DNA of 41,125 nucleotides from Roseivirga sp. (GCA_029262895.1 JAJCYM010000082.1:1-41125); one strand, 5' to 3'. Shown: positions 23,831 to 34,008, counted from the stretch's first letter. Translations and numbers: made by a program. Notes: generated by a model from the sequence alone, not told the origin.

Positions 23831-24961
23831 TTAATTAGTTTGTGCCTTCAAAGGGTACTTTCTACCATTTAAGAACTTCCCTATAAATGAGTTTCGAACC
23901 AAAAAATGGTAGGTCGCAAAACATACTATTGTTGTCCCAATCATTGTAATTACGAACTTCACAAAAGCGGGCAATGGCCAGTCTACAATCAGACTAGGAA
24001 TAAATGCAGTAAGCGGTAAATGGATCAGGTAAACCCAATAAGATGAATCCGAAATATAGCGCCACCTCAATGAGTGATTGCTGGTATACCGAATGAATAG
24101 GCCTGTTATTCCAAAGATAAAGAACCATACGATGATGGCATTTAGCAAACCGTACAATACGTCATCTACATAAGACCTCAGAAAGTACCTGGCGGTAAAA
24201 ATCACAACTGCGAGTATAGTAAACAGCCAATCTTTCTTCATAAAGGAATCCAATAGATGTTTGGACTTAAAAAGAATCCAACCCATAAAATAAAACATAC
24301 TATAGGCCAATAAAATTGGAATGTCCGGAACGAATGACAACGGTGTAGATATCCAGGTATCCCAAATCCACACAAGCATCAGAAAGGTTACAATTGCAAA
24401 CACGATGATAAACACAGCACGCTTTTTCATAAACCACTCAAATGATCTTGTAATTCTCTTGGTGAGCGCAGGTGCCTTTTTAAGTATTGTTGCCAACACA
24501 AAAGAGATGGCGGTCATAAAAATCAAATAGTACAAAAACCATAAGTGGTAAGTGATACTGGGAAATAAGGTCATGGTGGTCATTGTTTTGGTAATGGTAA
24601 CCCCAAACACCGTAGCTGTGTTATCCCAGGTGGCAATAAGAATTGGGTGAAGGATCAATAGGAAAACGGCAAATGGGAGCACCACTCTCGAGATTCTATT
24701 CTTAGCCATCAATCTTGGCCCTCTTTCATAAAATAGCAAAGAGGCAAAAAATCCCGCCACCATAAAGAAAATAGGCATCCTGAAAATGTGAATAATGCCA
24801 AAAATATAATTTAGAGACCCATGTGTTGCCCCCGGATCTTTAGGCCAAAACGCGTCTTCTCCTAAACTGTAAGGTTCAGTCGAGTGTAATACAATACCTA
24901 AAAGCATCATAACCGCTCTTAGTGAATCTAAAGAATGAATTCGTTCTGTTTTACCTAGCAT
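23831..24961 (-). CDS. Acyltransferase-3 / OpgC-like membrane protein
   Basis: 376 residues with about ten hydrophobic segments. The N-terminal RIHSLDSLRAVMMLLGIVLHSTEPY carries the family His (H26) with R19 nearby. HIFRMPIFFMVAGFFASLLF is also characteristic of acyltransferase family 3. Length and layout fit the OpgC/MdoC branch, which transfers acyl groups across the membrane to glycans. The substrate here is unknown. The gene converges with the LytTR gene with only 11 bp between stops. ATG at 24961. Confidence 0.88.
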   Translation of the reverse strand: MLGKTERIHSLDSLRAVMMLLGIVLHSTEPYSLGEDAFWPKDPGATHGSLNYIFGIIHIFRMPIFFMVAGFFASLLFYERGPRLMAKNRISRVVLPFAVFLLILHPILIATWDNTATVFGVTITKTMTTMTLFPSITYHLWFLYYLIFMTAISFVLATILKKAPALTKRITRSFEWFMKKRAVFIIVFAIVTFLMLVWIWDTWISTPLSFVPDIPILLAYSMFYFMGWILFKSKHLLDSFMKKDWLFTILAVVIFTARYFLRSYVDDVLYGLLNAIIVWFFIFGITGLFIRYTSNHSLRWRYISDSSYWVYLIHLPLTAFIPSLIVDWPLPAFVKFVITMIGTTIVCFATYHFLVRNSFIGKFLNGRKYPLKAQTN

Positions 24962-25108
24962 GCTGTTCTTTTTGATATTTGGAATTTGACATGATTAATA
25001 AAATCATTCCTACCCCCAGACAGCCTCAATTCTTATTATTGATTTGTGAAGTGATATTAATTTGGGTCTGAATTGATTCAAAAATCACTTCCAGTCAACA
25101 CTTACCTA

Positions 25109-27628
25109 TCAATTCAAATCGTCCAACCATTGAAACATTAAAGTATACTTGTAGGCCAATAAGGGTAGTCGAGCCTGTCTTTCCTCTTCTGTGGCAGTTA
25201 TAAACAACAGCACATTTTTATCGCTATTATTAGCTCTTAGCTTGGCTACTGTCTTCGCGGACTGCCAATGCGTATTGCTGTCCATTGAAGAGAAAAACGT
25301 CATGTTTGGATAGTGCTGTGAGGTGATATTTTCGTAGGGCGAAAATTCTTTCATGGCCTCAAAGAGCTTTCTATTCCTCGACTTACTCCATTGATTCAGT
25401 TTCGAATTTATACTCGGATCCATCAACGAATTGACAGGATCGGTCTCCGCCAGATCAAAGAATGCTCCTTGAACGAGGCTTGAATCCAACGTGATCGCCC
25501 GTGCGAGAACTGCCGCTCCAACCCCTTGACTACTTGCGAAGAATTTGTCTTTATGCCCAATTTCATTTTCTTTTAGAAATTTTATAGCATTGACCAACGC
25601 ATGACTAGAGTTCAATGCCTTTTTACTGTCCCCTTTCAAATACCCTTCCGGACCTAAGGCACTCGCGCCTTCAACATGAACATAGGCAAAAATTACACCC
25701 ATCCTAAGCAAAGGGATTAGCAAGGGGTCAAATTCCAACCGAGCACCTAGCTTATCTTTTCCCAATACAGTGATAAATATGGGACGAGCATCAAGAAACC
25801 TGTCTTTGTCCTTCCCCATAAATAAAAGCGACACTGGAGTAGTCGGACCATTGCCACCATCGGTCCTGATAATCCGTGTTTGATAGAATTGACCTTTCTT
25901 TGATTTCTTGAATTGCGACCAATTTTTGTATTGGTCTTGAGTAGTTGCTTCGGCTCTATCATATCCATTCTTTACTACTTCGAGCTGTCGAAATAGGTCA
26001 TCATAATGCACTTTGAGCGGCAGAAAATAATGATGCGCATAGTCGCTTTCCTCTGTAAAATAATCCCGTGCATCCGGGTCGGCTAAAGCCTCTTTTTTCA
26101 ACCAGTGATAGTTATCAACTACACTAATTCCCCATTCGTCAATTTTGGTTGGTCTGGAAGACGCCTCTGGAAGTTTCCTGTTTTTATTCCTTGCTCTTCT
26201 CATTAAGAATTGCTGATTCAAGGGAATCTTTGCCTCCATATCCTGAATCAGGGAATCATTTAATCGGGCAAGAGATACTTGTTTTTCATAGTCATTCCAA
26301 AATTTCTGATTGTAGTCCGCGGTATAGTCTTGCAGAGAATTGAAGCCTTTATTAGCAAAATTTTCGACCTCACTAACGACCTCTATGGATGAGGGTTGAT
26401 CCGTTACAAGTATCTCTGATATGGCCATGTATGGGGTTGTCTTTTGAGTAACTGTATCCTGGAACAGGAATTCATCCTGCCTTTTGATACTATTCATTTG
26501 CCATTTTCCACCCTGCTCGGCATAGTCAACATTGACCTGATAACCGTAGTGAACAATCTCCATAAGGCCAAGACTGCATATGTGTCCTCTATACTCATTG
26601 CTTACATGGTAATTCATTTTTTTGATTACATAACTATCAGGTTCAATATGGACCTCTCCTGTTAAAATCTGCGTTCTATTACCCAGCCCCCCAATTTGAT
26701 AACTCTCCACCACTTCCTTGGGAGCTCTTTTTGGTTTAAACTTTATGATGTAAAACCATTCTCCAAATTCATCCGGGACTTCCAGAAGTTCATACTCGTA
26801 CTTGCCAAAATTTCGCTTATCCATAAAATGGGTCACGTATTTCACCAGATCTTTGCTCAATGTGGCCAAGGGTCCACCTTCTATATTAGCCATGAAGTTT
26901 TCCCTGGTATGATTCAAACTGACCCTTGACTCAATAATTTTAACCCGATCGGCATCATATGTGCGATGTCGAAAATGATCATGCAGGCGCTCACCAACAC
27001 TACCTATACCCACATAACCTCCAAGCCATGGGCCGGCTCTTCTAGCCGATTTCCACCCACCAAAACTTCCCATTGCCTCCAAATCAAATTTTTTACCATC
27101 ATATCCGCTTTGATCAAATGTGACAGCCGCATCAGCATACTTTATTACGGCACCATTCTCTGTGATCCGTTCTCTATAGTAAGCATTGAAGGTGTTTTGC
27201 TGGTTTTGATAATTATCGGGTATCTTTTTAATTGCCCTTTTTAGGATTTCCAAAGCACCCACTCGCTTGTCGGTAGAAACAGTCACCGATGCTAATTCTC
27301 GCACATCCTCAATCAGTTCAATCCTGTTGTCGTAATTCTCTTTTAGGTCTGTTACTGAAATTTCTTTGGCCACGTATCCTACTGAAGAAAAAATGAGCTT
27401 GCTGGTGAAATACTTAGCTGGAAGTCGAATGGCAAATTGCCCATTCAAATCTGTGATAGTACCGAGAGGCACGCCTTTAATGCGAACGGTTACGTATGGA
27501 ATAGATTTACCTGTTCTGGTTTCTACCAAGTGTCCTTTTAGTCTCTTAACCTCTTGAGCATGTATGTCTGTGATTGACCAAAAAATAAGGCACCAAAAAA
27601 CCAATATTGGTTGCTTAAGAATCTTCAT
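25109..27628 (-). CDS. Carboxypeptidase-regulatory-like / degenerate prolyl-oligopeptidase fusion
   Basis: 839 residues from ATG 27628 (a TTG at 27658 would add 10 residues ahead of the signal peptide). Order: signal peptide (ending DIHAQ); CarboxypepD_reg-like beta-sandwich (about 27-90: KGHLVETRTGKSIPYVTV, TDLNGQFAIRLP); a Bacteroidota-type middle region (about 105-470); then a segment resembling the S9A oligopeptidase-B family (about 495-839: IDEWGISVVDNYHWLKKE, DPDARDYF, EGASALGPEGYLKGDSKK, MDPSI, FSPYENI). Catalytic residues seem lost: the GGSAGG nucleophile region reads ASSQGVG (Gly at ~702 where Ser is expected), and the terminal His motif is replaced by TATEEERQ (~811-818). Likely an envelope pseudoenzyme or binding protein. 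No operon partner. Confidence 0.8.
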   Translation of the reverse strand: MKILKQPILVFWCLIFWSITDIHAQEVKRLKGHLVETRTGKSIPYVTVRIKGVPLGTITDLNGQFAIRLPAKYFTSKLIFSSVGYVAKEISVTDLKENYDNRIELIEDVRELASVTVSTDKRVGALEILKRAIKKIPDNYQNQQNTFNAYYRERITENGAVIKYADAAVTFDQSGYDGKKFDLEAMGSFGGWKSARRAGPWLGGYVGIGSVGERLHDHFRHRTYDADRVKIIESRVSLNHTRENFMANIEGGPLATLSKDLVKYVTHFMDKRNFGKYEYELLEVPDEFGEWFYIIKFKPKRAPKEVVESYQIGGLGNRTQILTGEVHIEPDSYVIKKMNYHVSNEYRGHICSLGLMEIVHYGYQVNVDYAEQGGKWQMNSIKRQDEFLFQDTVTQKTTPYMAISEILVTDQPSSIEVVSEVENFANKGFNSLQDYTADYNQKFWNDYEKQVSLARLNDSLIQDMEAKIPLNQQFLMRRARNKNRKLPEASSRPTKIDEWGISVVDNYHWLKKEALADPDARDYFTEESDYAHHYFLPLKVHYDDLFRQLEVVKNGYDRAEATTQDQYKNWSQFKKSKKGQFYQTRIIRTDGGNGPTTPVSLLFMGKDKDRFLDARPIFITVLGKDKLGARLEFDPLLIPLLRMGVIFAYVHVEGASALGPEGYLKGDSKKALNSSHALVNAIKFLKENEIGHKDKFFASSQGVGAAVLARAITLDSSLVQGAFFDLAETDPVNSLMDPSINSKLNQWSKSRNRKLFEAMKEFSPYENITSQHYPNMTFFSSMDSNTHWQSAKTVAKLRANNSDKNVLLFITATEEERQARLPLLAYKYTLMFQWLDDLN

Positions 27629-27826
27629 GTTTTTGAGTTTGTGTTGTGTTTTGACCAATTCCGATCGAAATCAGAACTCATCAAACATATGCAGCCACGT
27701 TATCAAATCAGCTTCAGTACTTTACAAAAGGATCGAAGTGCTTATTTTATTGGATTGAAGTGCCGCATCATGCACCTCTTTAAACTCAATTGAAGGCTCT
27801 CAATAGGCGAGTAGTGAGCGCTTTAT

Positions 27827-29065
27827 TCAATACTCATATACTTCTGACAGGATTTTAACGATCAATGCTACCACCAATACTATGAGAGATACAACCGCGA
27901 GGATGGTTGATAAATAGCTAAAACCGAATTCCAGCTGCGTATTCAAAATATCACCTCTATAAATTGAAATAATCGAAAGGATCAATATTCTGAAAAATTC
28001 CAGATAAATGGCACCCTTTCTGTTTTCAAGTAAAAACCCGAAACTAATCACAGACAAAACAATGAAACCACTAAACTGCAGCCTAACCAGAGTGCTGAGG
28101 TCATTATGGTTCAAGAAATAAACAGCGGTAATCAAAAGCAGGAAGATAAAATGTATCACTACATAAGTGGTCAATCTGGAGTGCTTAGCGCCATCAAGTC
28201 TTTCTGTATTTCTTTGACCTATCTCTCCAGACACATCAGGATCATTCTTGGATAGTTGACCAGGCTTGGAAAAAAGCAGATAGAACCTTTGTTTCCAGTT
28301 CTTCATCCCCTTCATGTCCTTAATAATTACCGTATAGTTGGCCAGGTTGGCCCAGACTGGATTCCAACTATTTAAGGGTTTGGTTGTCCCATACATTGGT
28401 TTCTCATTTTCTTCTCGAAACGTCCCGAAAATTCGGTCCCAAAGAATCAGTATGCCAGCATGGTTTTTATCAATATACTGGGCATTTTTTGCATGGTGTA
28501 CGCGATGATGCGAGGGGCAATTAAAGCAGAACTCAAACCACTTGGGCATTCGGTTGATCAGCTCGGTATGAATCCAAAATTGATAAAGCAAACTTACCCC
28601 CGCCACGGTGACGAAGGCAATTGGATCAAAGCCAATCAGGGCAAGGGGAAGATAGAAGAAAAAAGTCCAGATTATCTGCGTTGAACTTTGGCGTAGGGCA
28701 ACTGAAAAATTGTACTCTTCGCTTTGATGATGGACACTATGCCCTGCCCAAAACAAGTTTATCTGATGACTAAGTCGGTGCATCCAATAGTAACAGAAGT
28801 CGAATCCAATGAAAATTAATAGATACGACCACCAGACCGTGGGAATAGTGGCTAATCTAAATTTCTCATATACCACAGCGTATAAGCCCACCAGAAGTAC
28901 TTTAAGAAAAACCCCAATTACCTGAGAAGTAACCCCACAACTTATGTTCGTAATTGTATCGCTGAGTTGATAGGACCTCATTGATCTCCTTTTTAAAAGT
29001 ATCCACTCCATTGCCATTAGCAAAAAATAAGCGGGAAGCGCAATAATCAATGGATCTAGATTCAT
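27827..29065 (-). CDS. Sterol desaturase / fatty-acid hydroxylase family protein
   Basis: 412 residues. Multi-pass membrane diiron enzyme with the family His boxes in order: HRLSH (96-100), HSVHH (109-113), H166 in WIHTEL, HHRVHH (186-191) and H202 in NHAG. The desaturase domain covers about residues 80-225. The C-terminal ~180 residues add four or five further hydrophobic segments after a basic linker (KNWKQRFYLLFSKPGQL). The layout resembles Bacteroidota homologues of alkylglycerol monooxygenase. It hydroxylates or desaturates a lipid; the substrate is not determinable here. Single gene; no terminator seen. Confidence 0.88.
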   Translation of the reverse strand: MNLDPLIIALPAYFLLMAMEWILLKRRSMRSYQLSDTITNISCGVTSQVIGVFLKVLLVGLYAVVYEKFRLATIPTVWWSYLLIFIGFDFCYYWMHRLSHQINLFWAGHSVHHQSEEYNFSVALRQSSTQIIWTFFFYLPLALIGFDPIAFVTVAGVSLLYQFWIHTELINRMPKWFEFCFNCPSHHRVHHAKNAQYIDKNHAGILILWDRIFGTFREENEKPMYGTTKPLNSWNPVWANLANYTVIIKDMKGMKNWKQRFYLLFSKPGQLSKNDPDVSGEIGQRNTERLDGAKHSRLTTYVVIHFIFLLLITAVYFLNHNDLSTLVRLQFSGFIVLSVISFGFLLENRKGAIYLEFFRILILSIISIYRGDILNTQLEFGFSYLSTILAVVSLIVLVVALIVKILSEVYEY

Positions 29066-29373
29066 AATTGATGTTTTTGACCTGGGACCTTTGGCTTAAG
29101 GAAGAACTGAAATTTCACCTTTTGCTTTGGCTCCATAGAACCCTATTTGCCTGAATTGCTATCAAATTGAAGATGAAGTGCGAAAACTTTGAATCAGGAG
29201 GGATTGTAGAATCACGAGGAGCGGAGATGCACGTTTCTACAAATCCAATCAGTAGACAGATTCAGGGTGCCTGAAAAAGGAAATGAATTAGTCAGAAATA
29301 GTTGAATCAATCATCTATGATAACCCAATGACCTCAACGCCTTTAGATATTTCTCTATCTTGCTTGCTTTCAA
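29066..29373. other. Intergenic region with one imperfect inverted repeat
   Basis: This 308-bp gap lies between divergent genes. The only structure seen is GATTGTAGAA (29202-29211) pairing with TTTCTACAAATC (29234-29245) around a GC-richer centre, similar to GTAGAA/TTCTAC intergenic repeats in this phylum. A weak -7-like TATCTTGC lies just before the MFS gene. No gene was found. Confidence 0.5.
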
Positions 29374-30576
29374 ATGCAAGAAGTTAAACTGGGTCTTAGC
29401 GAAAATCGCAAGCAATTTTTCCTGCTTGTACTTGTCAATGCCTTTGTTGGGGGCATGGTTGGTTTGGAGCGATCCATACTTCCCGAAATAGCCGCTGAAG
29501 AATTTGCAATTGCTGCGAATACTGCCGTCCTCTCCTTTATTATCGTTTTTGGCATTGTAAAAGCCACCACCAATTACTTTGCCGGCACAATGGCCAATAA
29601 GTATGGTCGCAAAAAGCTATTGATCTTGGGTTGGCTTGTTGGTATCCCTGTTCCGCTCTTGCTCATGTACGCTCCAAATTGGAATTGGATAATAGTCGCT
29701 AATATTTTTCTTGGGGTCAATCAAGGTCTTGCCTGGTCCAGTACTGTAATCATGAAAATTGACCTTGTAGGAGAAAAGCAACGAGGCCTCGCCATGGGCA
29801 TAAACGAATTTGCGGGATATCTGGCAGTAGGTATTGTGGCATTTTTCACTGCCTGGATTGCTGATGAATTTGGGGTTAGACCTTACCCATTCTATCTGGG
29901 CTTAGGGCTAGTAGGTTTAGGTTTGATTACAAGTCTTCTTTTCGTCAAGGATACCAGAAAACATGTTCTCCTTGAAGCAACCTCAAATGCCGTACCAAGG
30001 CTCAAACGGATTTTTTGGGAGACCACCTGGAAAAATAAGAACCTTGGCTCTGTAACACAGGCAGGGCTGATCAATAACCTGAATGATGGCATGGCATGGG
30101 GGATTTTTCCAATTCTCCTAGCCTCGAGGTCTTTTACACTTGAGCAAATCGGCATCGTAGCCGCTATTTACCCTGGCGTTTGGGGAATCGGCCAACTCTT
30201 CACCGGAAAAATGGCAGATGTCTATAGAAAGAAGCTTCTGCTGAGCTCAGGAATGCTACTGCAGGCCATAGCGCTTATCGCCATGATTTGGGCTGAAGGG
30301 TTCTGGCCTTTTGCGGGCCTTTGCGCACTGCTAGGCTGGGGCACGGCTATGGTCTATCCTACTTTTCTGGCCACTGTGGCCGAGAATACACACCCGGAAG
30401 ATCGAGCGAAAAGCATTGGGATTTTTCGTTTATGGAGAGACCTGGGCTATGCCATCGGTGCCATACTCACAGGAGTAATAGCCGACCTATTGAGTATAGA
30501 ATCTGCCATTGGATTTATTGGTGTGCTCACGCTCCTCTCAGCTATAATTATTCAAGTTAGAATGACCAGACAGTAG
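29374..30576 (+). CDS. MFS transporter
   Basis: 400 residues with about twelve hydrophobic segments in two halves, the usual size for the major facilitator superfamily. Loop 2-3 motif A appears as GTMANKYGRKKLLILG (about residues 70-85), with a weaker second copy GKMADVYRKKLLL in the C-terminal half. GLERSILPEIAAEEF and GWGTAMVYPTFLATVAE are typical of drug/metabolite exporters of unknown substrate. It stands alone, divergent from the hydroxylase gene. ATG start at 29374 follows a possible short leader. Confidence 0.9.
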   Translation: MQEVKLGLSENRKQFFLLVLVNAFVGGMVGLERSILPEIAAEEFAIAANTAVLSFIIVFGIVKATTNYFAGTMANKYGRKKLLILGWLVGIPVPLLLMYAPNWNWIIVANIFLGVNQGLAWSSTVIMKIDLVGEKQRGLAMGINEFAGYLAVGIVAFFTAWIADEFGVRPYPFYLGLGLVGLGLITSLLFVKDTRKHVLLEATSNAVPRLKRIFWETTWKNKNLGSVTQAGLINNLNDGMAWGIFPILLASRSFTLEQIGIVAAIYPGVWGIGQLFTGKMADVYRKKLLLSSGMLLQAIALIAMIWAEGFWPFAGLCALLGWGTAMVYPTFLATVAENTHPEDRAKSIGIFRLWRDLGYAIGAILTGVIADLLSIESAIGFIGVLTLLSAIIIQVRMTRQ

Positions 30577-30685
30577 CTAGAGCATCCAAAATGTCGGCTT
30601 GATAACAATTGAACAGGCTTGGAATTTTGGTGATAAACTAATTGTTTTAATGCTCGTACATTGCAGAAATTAAAATAAACTTTTT

Positions 30686-31507
30686 ATGAAGCGCATCGCA
30701 TCATTCCTTATTCTGTCATCCATAATTTTGGTCTCATCCTGTAACCAAACCACTGAAAAGGCTGAAGTACAAGAAGAACCTAAAAGTGAGGCTCAAAGGA
30801 TAGTAGACGCGTCTATCGATTTTCATGGTTTAGCCCCACTTGACAATTCTGAACTTTCACTGGTGTTCAGAAACATGTTCTATACCTACAAGAAGAATAA
30901 TGGCATGTACCAGTATACAAGAACACAAGTGGTCGACAGTATTAAGTCCACGGTTTATGACATAATGAACAATGACGGTCTTGTCAGACTGATCAACGGT
31001 GATATTGACAAGTTGGTCACAGAAGTCGGGCCTATGGTTGGAGATACAGCCCAAATTACGGACGAACGCAGAGCCGCTTATACCCGGTCGGTCAACTCAG
31101 TGGTTTACTTTTTCTTATTGCCCTACGGTCTGAATGATCCAGCTGTCCAAAAAGAATTTATGGGTGAGACTACCATAAAAGGAAAAGACTTCTATGAGGT
31201 AAAAATCACCTTTGAGCAGGAAGGTGGCGGAGAAGACTTTGATGACACCTTCCTTTATTGGTTTGACAAGGAAGACTATAGCATGGACTATTTCGCTTAC
31301 CTGTATCATACCGATGGTGGTGGCATGCGATTCAGGGAGGCCATCAATCCGCGCAGAGTCAATGGTATGCTCATTCAGGATTATATTAACCTTAAGCCTG
31401 AAAATGAAGACATAGATATAATGACAATCGATGAACTCTATGAGGCAGGCGAATTGAAGGTGCTTTCAGAGATTATTAACGAGGAGGTGAATATTAAAAA
31501 GAATTAA
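30686..31507 (+). CDS. DUF6503-family lipoprotein
   Basis: 273 residues. Lipobox at C19 (ILVSSC) with a Glu/Lys spacer. The start EAQRIVDASIDFHGL and the middle VVYFFLLPYGLNDPAVQKE, GKDFYEVKITFEQEGGG and FLYWFDKEDYSMDYFAY fit the DUF6503 family of Bacteroidota lipoproteins, which have a LolA/LppX-like half-barrel appearance. Role unknown. Monocistronic by spacing (109 bp upstream, 373 bp downstream). Confidence 0.8.
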   Translation: MKRIASFLILSSIILVSSCNQTTEKAEVQEEPKSEAQRIVDASIDFHGLAPLDNSELSLVFRNMFYTYKKNNGMYQYTRTQVVDSIKSTVYDIMNNDGLVRLINGDIDKLVTEVGPMVGDTAQITDERRAAYTRSVNSVVYFFLLPYGLNDPAVQKEFMGETTIKGKDFYEVKITFEQEGGGEDFDDTFLYWFDKEDYSMDYFAYLYHTDGGGMRFREAINPRRVNGMLIQDYINLKPENEDIDIMTIDELYEAGELKVLSEIINEEVNIKKN

Positions 31508-31880
31508 GGGGGATCTAACGGTGAGATCTCAAACAATATTATTTCTCCATTTAGGTCTGTGACTTTACTTCTTAGACAGGTATCATCCGAAACCTTCGCT
31601 CTGGAAACCGAATCTGCAGGGGTAATATTCGGAAGACATTTCATATTAGAAAAAGCTGGCAAGGCACTTATGAAAATAGTTACACAGACGGGATTCTAAC
31701 CAAGTGCCTGGAGTTCACTCAACACCTAATCGGGTGGCTAGAGAAAATCAGCAGGTTTTTTATAGCTATTCAGAAGCCAACAGCCCTCGGAACCTTTCAC
31801 CAGAGTTCTCCACCCTCCTCAACTAAAAGTTTAGAATTATTAATTAAAAAATGATATGTTAATTGGTATAAATTTAATCT
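31508..31880. other. Intergenic region, no gene recognised
   Basis: This 373-bp gap holds no ORF or RNA gene that I can support. One feature is AATTGGTATAA at 31860-31870, the exact reverse complement of the left terminal repeat TTATACCAATT of the MITE-like element at 34009-34174. It may be a solo end or chance. Confidence 0.4.
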
Positions 31881-32462
31881 ATGTTTTCGAACCCTTCAGA
31901 ATGGTGGAATGCCCTTGACGAGATTCATAAAATCTACTGGGGCCTTGCCATACCTTTTTCATTAATCTTTCTTATTCAAATGGTCTTGACCTTTATTGGT
32001 GGAGAGATGGATGCCGGTGGTGACACGGACTTTGATGTAGAAGGGGATGTTGGTGCGGGCTTTCAATTTTTTACGTTGAAAAACTTCATCGGATTTTTCA
32101 CGATTTTTTCATGGGCAGGTATCGCCTCGCTTGACTCAGGCTATGGCACTGCAACAACTGTGATTATCTCCACCATTAGTGGATCAATAATGATGACGGT
32201 TATGGCAGCTCTGTTTTATTTTTTCAGTAAGCTTACTGACAGCGGTACCATGAATATCAACAATGCCAAAGGAGGCGTAGGGGAAGTATATATGCGAATA
32301 GAAGGTGGCAGGGGAAATATCGGAAAAGTTCTTATCAAGGTGCAAGGCTCCTTGCGTGAACTTCAAGCCATCACAGACGACCCAGACGACCTCCCAATGG
32401 GTGCGGTAATCAACGTCAAGGATGTCATCAATGACAACATCCTTTTAGTTTCTAAAAATTAA
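31881..32462 (+). CDS. NfeD-like membrane protein paired with flotillin
   Basis: 193 residues. A first transmembrane helix (about 18-38), an acidic Gly/Asp loop (GGEMDAGGDTDFDVEGD), two more helices (about 70-118) and a C-terminal OB-fold-like domain (about 125-193: GGVGEVYMRIEGGRGNIGKVLIKV, AVINVKDVINDNILLVSK). This is the YqiJ/NfeD-like layout that accompanies SPFH proteins. It is 11 bp upstream of the flotillin gene and probably acts with it in membrane microdomain organisation. Confidence 0.85.
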   Translation: MFSNPSEWWNALDEIHKIYWGLAIPFSLIFLIQMVLTFIGGEMDAGGDTDFDVEGDVGAGFQFFTLKNFIGFFTIFSWAGIASLDSGYGTATTVIISTISGSIMMTVMAALFYFFSKLTDSGTMNINNAKGGVGEVYMRIEGGRGNIGKVLIKVQGSLRELQAITDDPDDLPMGAVINVKDVINDNILLVSKN

Positions 32463-32473
32463 TTCAAAACAGT

Positions 32474-33928
32474 ATGAGTGAGTCTTTTATTATAATAATT
32501 GCGGTTGCGGTAATATTTATTTTTGTGATGCTGATTGGCATCTTCAGAAGATATAAACGGTGCCCGTCAGATAGAATCCTGGTAGTTTACGGAAAAGTGG
32601 GGTCCATTCAGGGGACTGATGTTGGTCGATCGGCCAAATGTATCCACGGAGGAGCAGCATTTATCTGGCCAATTATTCAAGACTATGCTTTTCTGGATCT
32701 TACACCCAGTTCAATCGAGGTTAACCTGACCAACGCACTAAGTAGGCAAAACATTCGGGTAGATGTGCCCTCCAGATTTACCGTTGGTATTTCTACTGAG
32801 CAAGGCGTAATGAACAATGCTGCAGAGAGACTTTTAGGGCTTACCCAGCAAAACATTCATGACTTAGCGAAGGATATCATCTTCGGCCAGTTGCGTTTGG
32901 TGGTTGCCACCATGGATATTGAGGAGATCAATAGTAATCGTGATAAATTCCTAGCCAATGTAGCTTCGAATGTGGAAGCGGAATTAAAGAAAATAGGTCT
33001 GAAGCTGATCAACGTAAACGTTACAGATATTAAAGATGAGTCGGGTTATATTGAGGCTTTGGGTAAAGAAGCAGCAGCTAAGGCTATCAATGATGCTATC
33101 AAAAGTGTTGCTGAGAAGGACAGAGATGGTTTGATTGGTCAGGCCAATGCTCACCAGGACCAGCGTACTCAGGTAGCTGCGGCTGATGCATCGGCTGTCG
33201 AAGGTGAGAACAAAGCCAAAATCAAAGTTGCACAATCAGATGCTTTAAGAAAGGAAAAAGAGGCTGAAGCACTAAAAATTGCCACTGCAGCCGAAAAGGT
33301 ACAATCTGCGAAAGCACTGGAGGAAGCCTACGCTGCTGAACAAGAAGCTGAAAACGCTAGAGCAGCCAGAGACAAAGCCTCTCAAACTGCCGATATTGTA
33401 GTCCCTGCTGAAATTGACAAGCAAAAAGTAGAAATCAATGCCGAAGCTGAGGCCGAGAATATCAGACGTATAGCAAAAGGTGAAGCCGATGCGATATATC
33501 TAAAAATGGATGCTGAAGCTCGAGGTATTTATGAAATACTTAGCAAGCAGGCAAATGGCTTTAAGCAACTTGTACAAGCTGCTGGAGATGACAGTAAAGA
33601 TGCAGTGATGATTATGATCGCTGATAAACTACCAGAACTCATTAAGCTTCAGGCTGAAGCCATCCAAAATATCAAGATTGATAAAGTTACAGTCTGGGAT
33701 AGTGGATCAAAAGGAGATAATGGTAAAACCTCAACTGCTGACTTTATATCAGGAATTTATGGTTCGGTACCTCCACTTCAGAACATGTTTGATATGGCTG
33801 GAATGCAATTACCGGAATACTTGAAAGGCAAATCCACCGAAGAAGTCATGGAAATGGCTAAAGAGGCCAAGCAAGATACAGAAGTAGAAAATGATTCTAG
33901 CCCTGAAGAAGAAACAGGAGAAGAATAG
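32474..33928 (+). CDS. Flotillin-like SPFH protein
   Basis: 484 residues. An N-terminal membrane segment (about 5-24) is followed by the SPFH/band-7 domain (about 30-205: ILVVYGKVG, GGAAFIWPIIQDYAFLDL, VPSRFTVGIST, DIIFGQLRLVVATM). An Ala/Glu-rich flotillin coiled coil follows (about 205-350, with KEAAAKAIN, QSDALRKEKEAEAL and INAEAEAENIRRIAKGEADAI). The C-terminal tail is acidic (SSPEEETGEE). The protein oligomerises on the inner membrane to organise lipid microdomains. The upstream NfeD-like gene is its usual partner. A strong terminator follows. Confidence 0.93.
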   Translation: MSESFIIIIAVAVIFIFVMLIGIFRRYKRCPSDRILVVYGKVGSIQGTDVGRSAKCIHGGAAFIWPIIQDYAFLDLTPSSIEVNLTNALSRQNIRVDVPSRFTVGISTEQGVMNNAAERLLGLTQQNIHDLAKDIIFGQLRLVVATMDIEEINSNRDKFLANVASNVEAELKKIGLKLINVNVTDIKDESGYIEALGKEAAAKAINDAIKSVAEKDRDGLIGQANAHQDQRTQVAAADASAVEGENKAKIKVAQSDALRKEKEAEALKIATAAEKVQSAKALEEAYAAEQEAENARAARDKASQTADIVVPAEIDKQKVEINAEAEAENIRRIAKGEADAIYLKMDAEARGIYEILSKQANGFKQLVQAAGDDSKDAVMIMIADKLPELIKLQAEAIQNIKIDKVTVWDSGSKGDNGKTSTADFISGIYGSVPPLQNMFDMAGMQLPEYLKGKSTEEVMEMAKEAKQDTEVENDSSPEEETGEE

Positions 33929-33947
33929 CCTACCCTTTAAGGAGTTT

Positions 33948-33977
33948 AAAAGCCAAGTCTGAGATTTGGCTTTTTTG
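33948..33977 (+). terminator. Rho-independent terminator of the flotillin operon
   Basis: AAAAGCCAA, loop GTCTGAGAT, TTGGCTTTT followed by further T residues, 20 bp after the flotillin stop codon. A classic stem plus T-run on the + strand. Confidence 0.9.
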
Positions 33978-34008
33978 TTTTCGGTAGCCCCCCCATTCAT
34001 CGGGATTT

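Noticed and set aside
31508-31880. Possible gene remnant between the DUF6503 and NfeD-like genes
   Set aside because: Short open stretches exist on the + strand but none shows a recognisable family or a plausible start.
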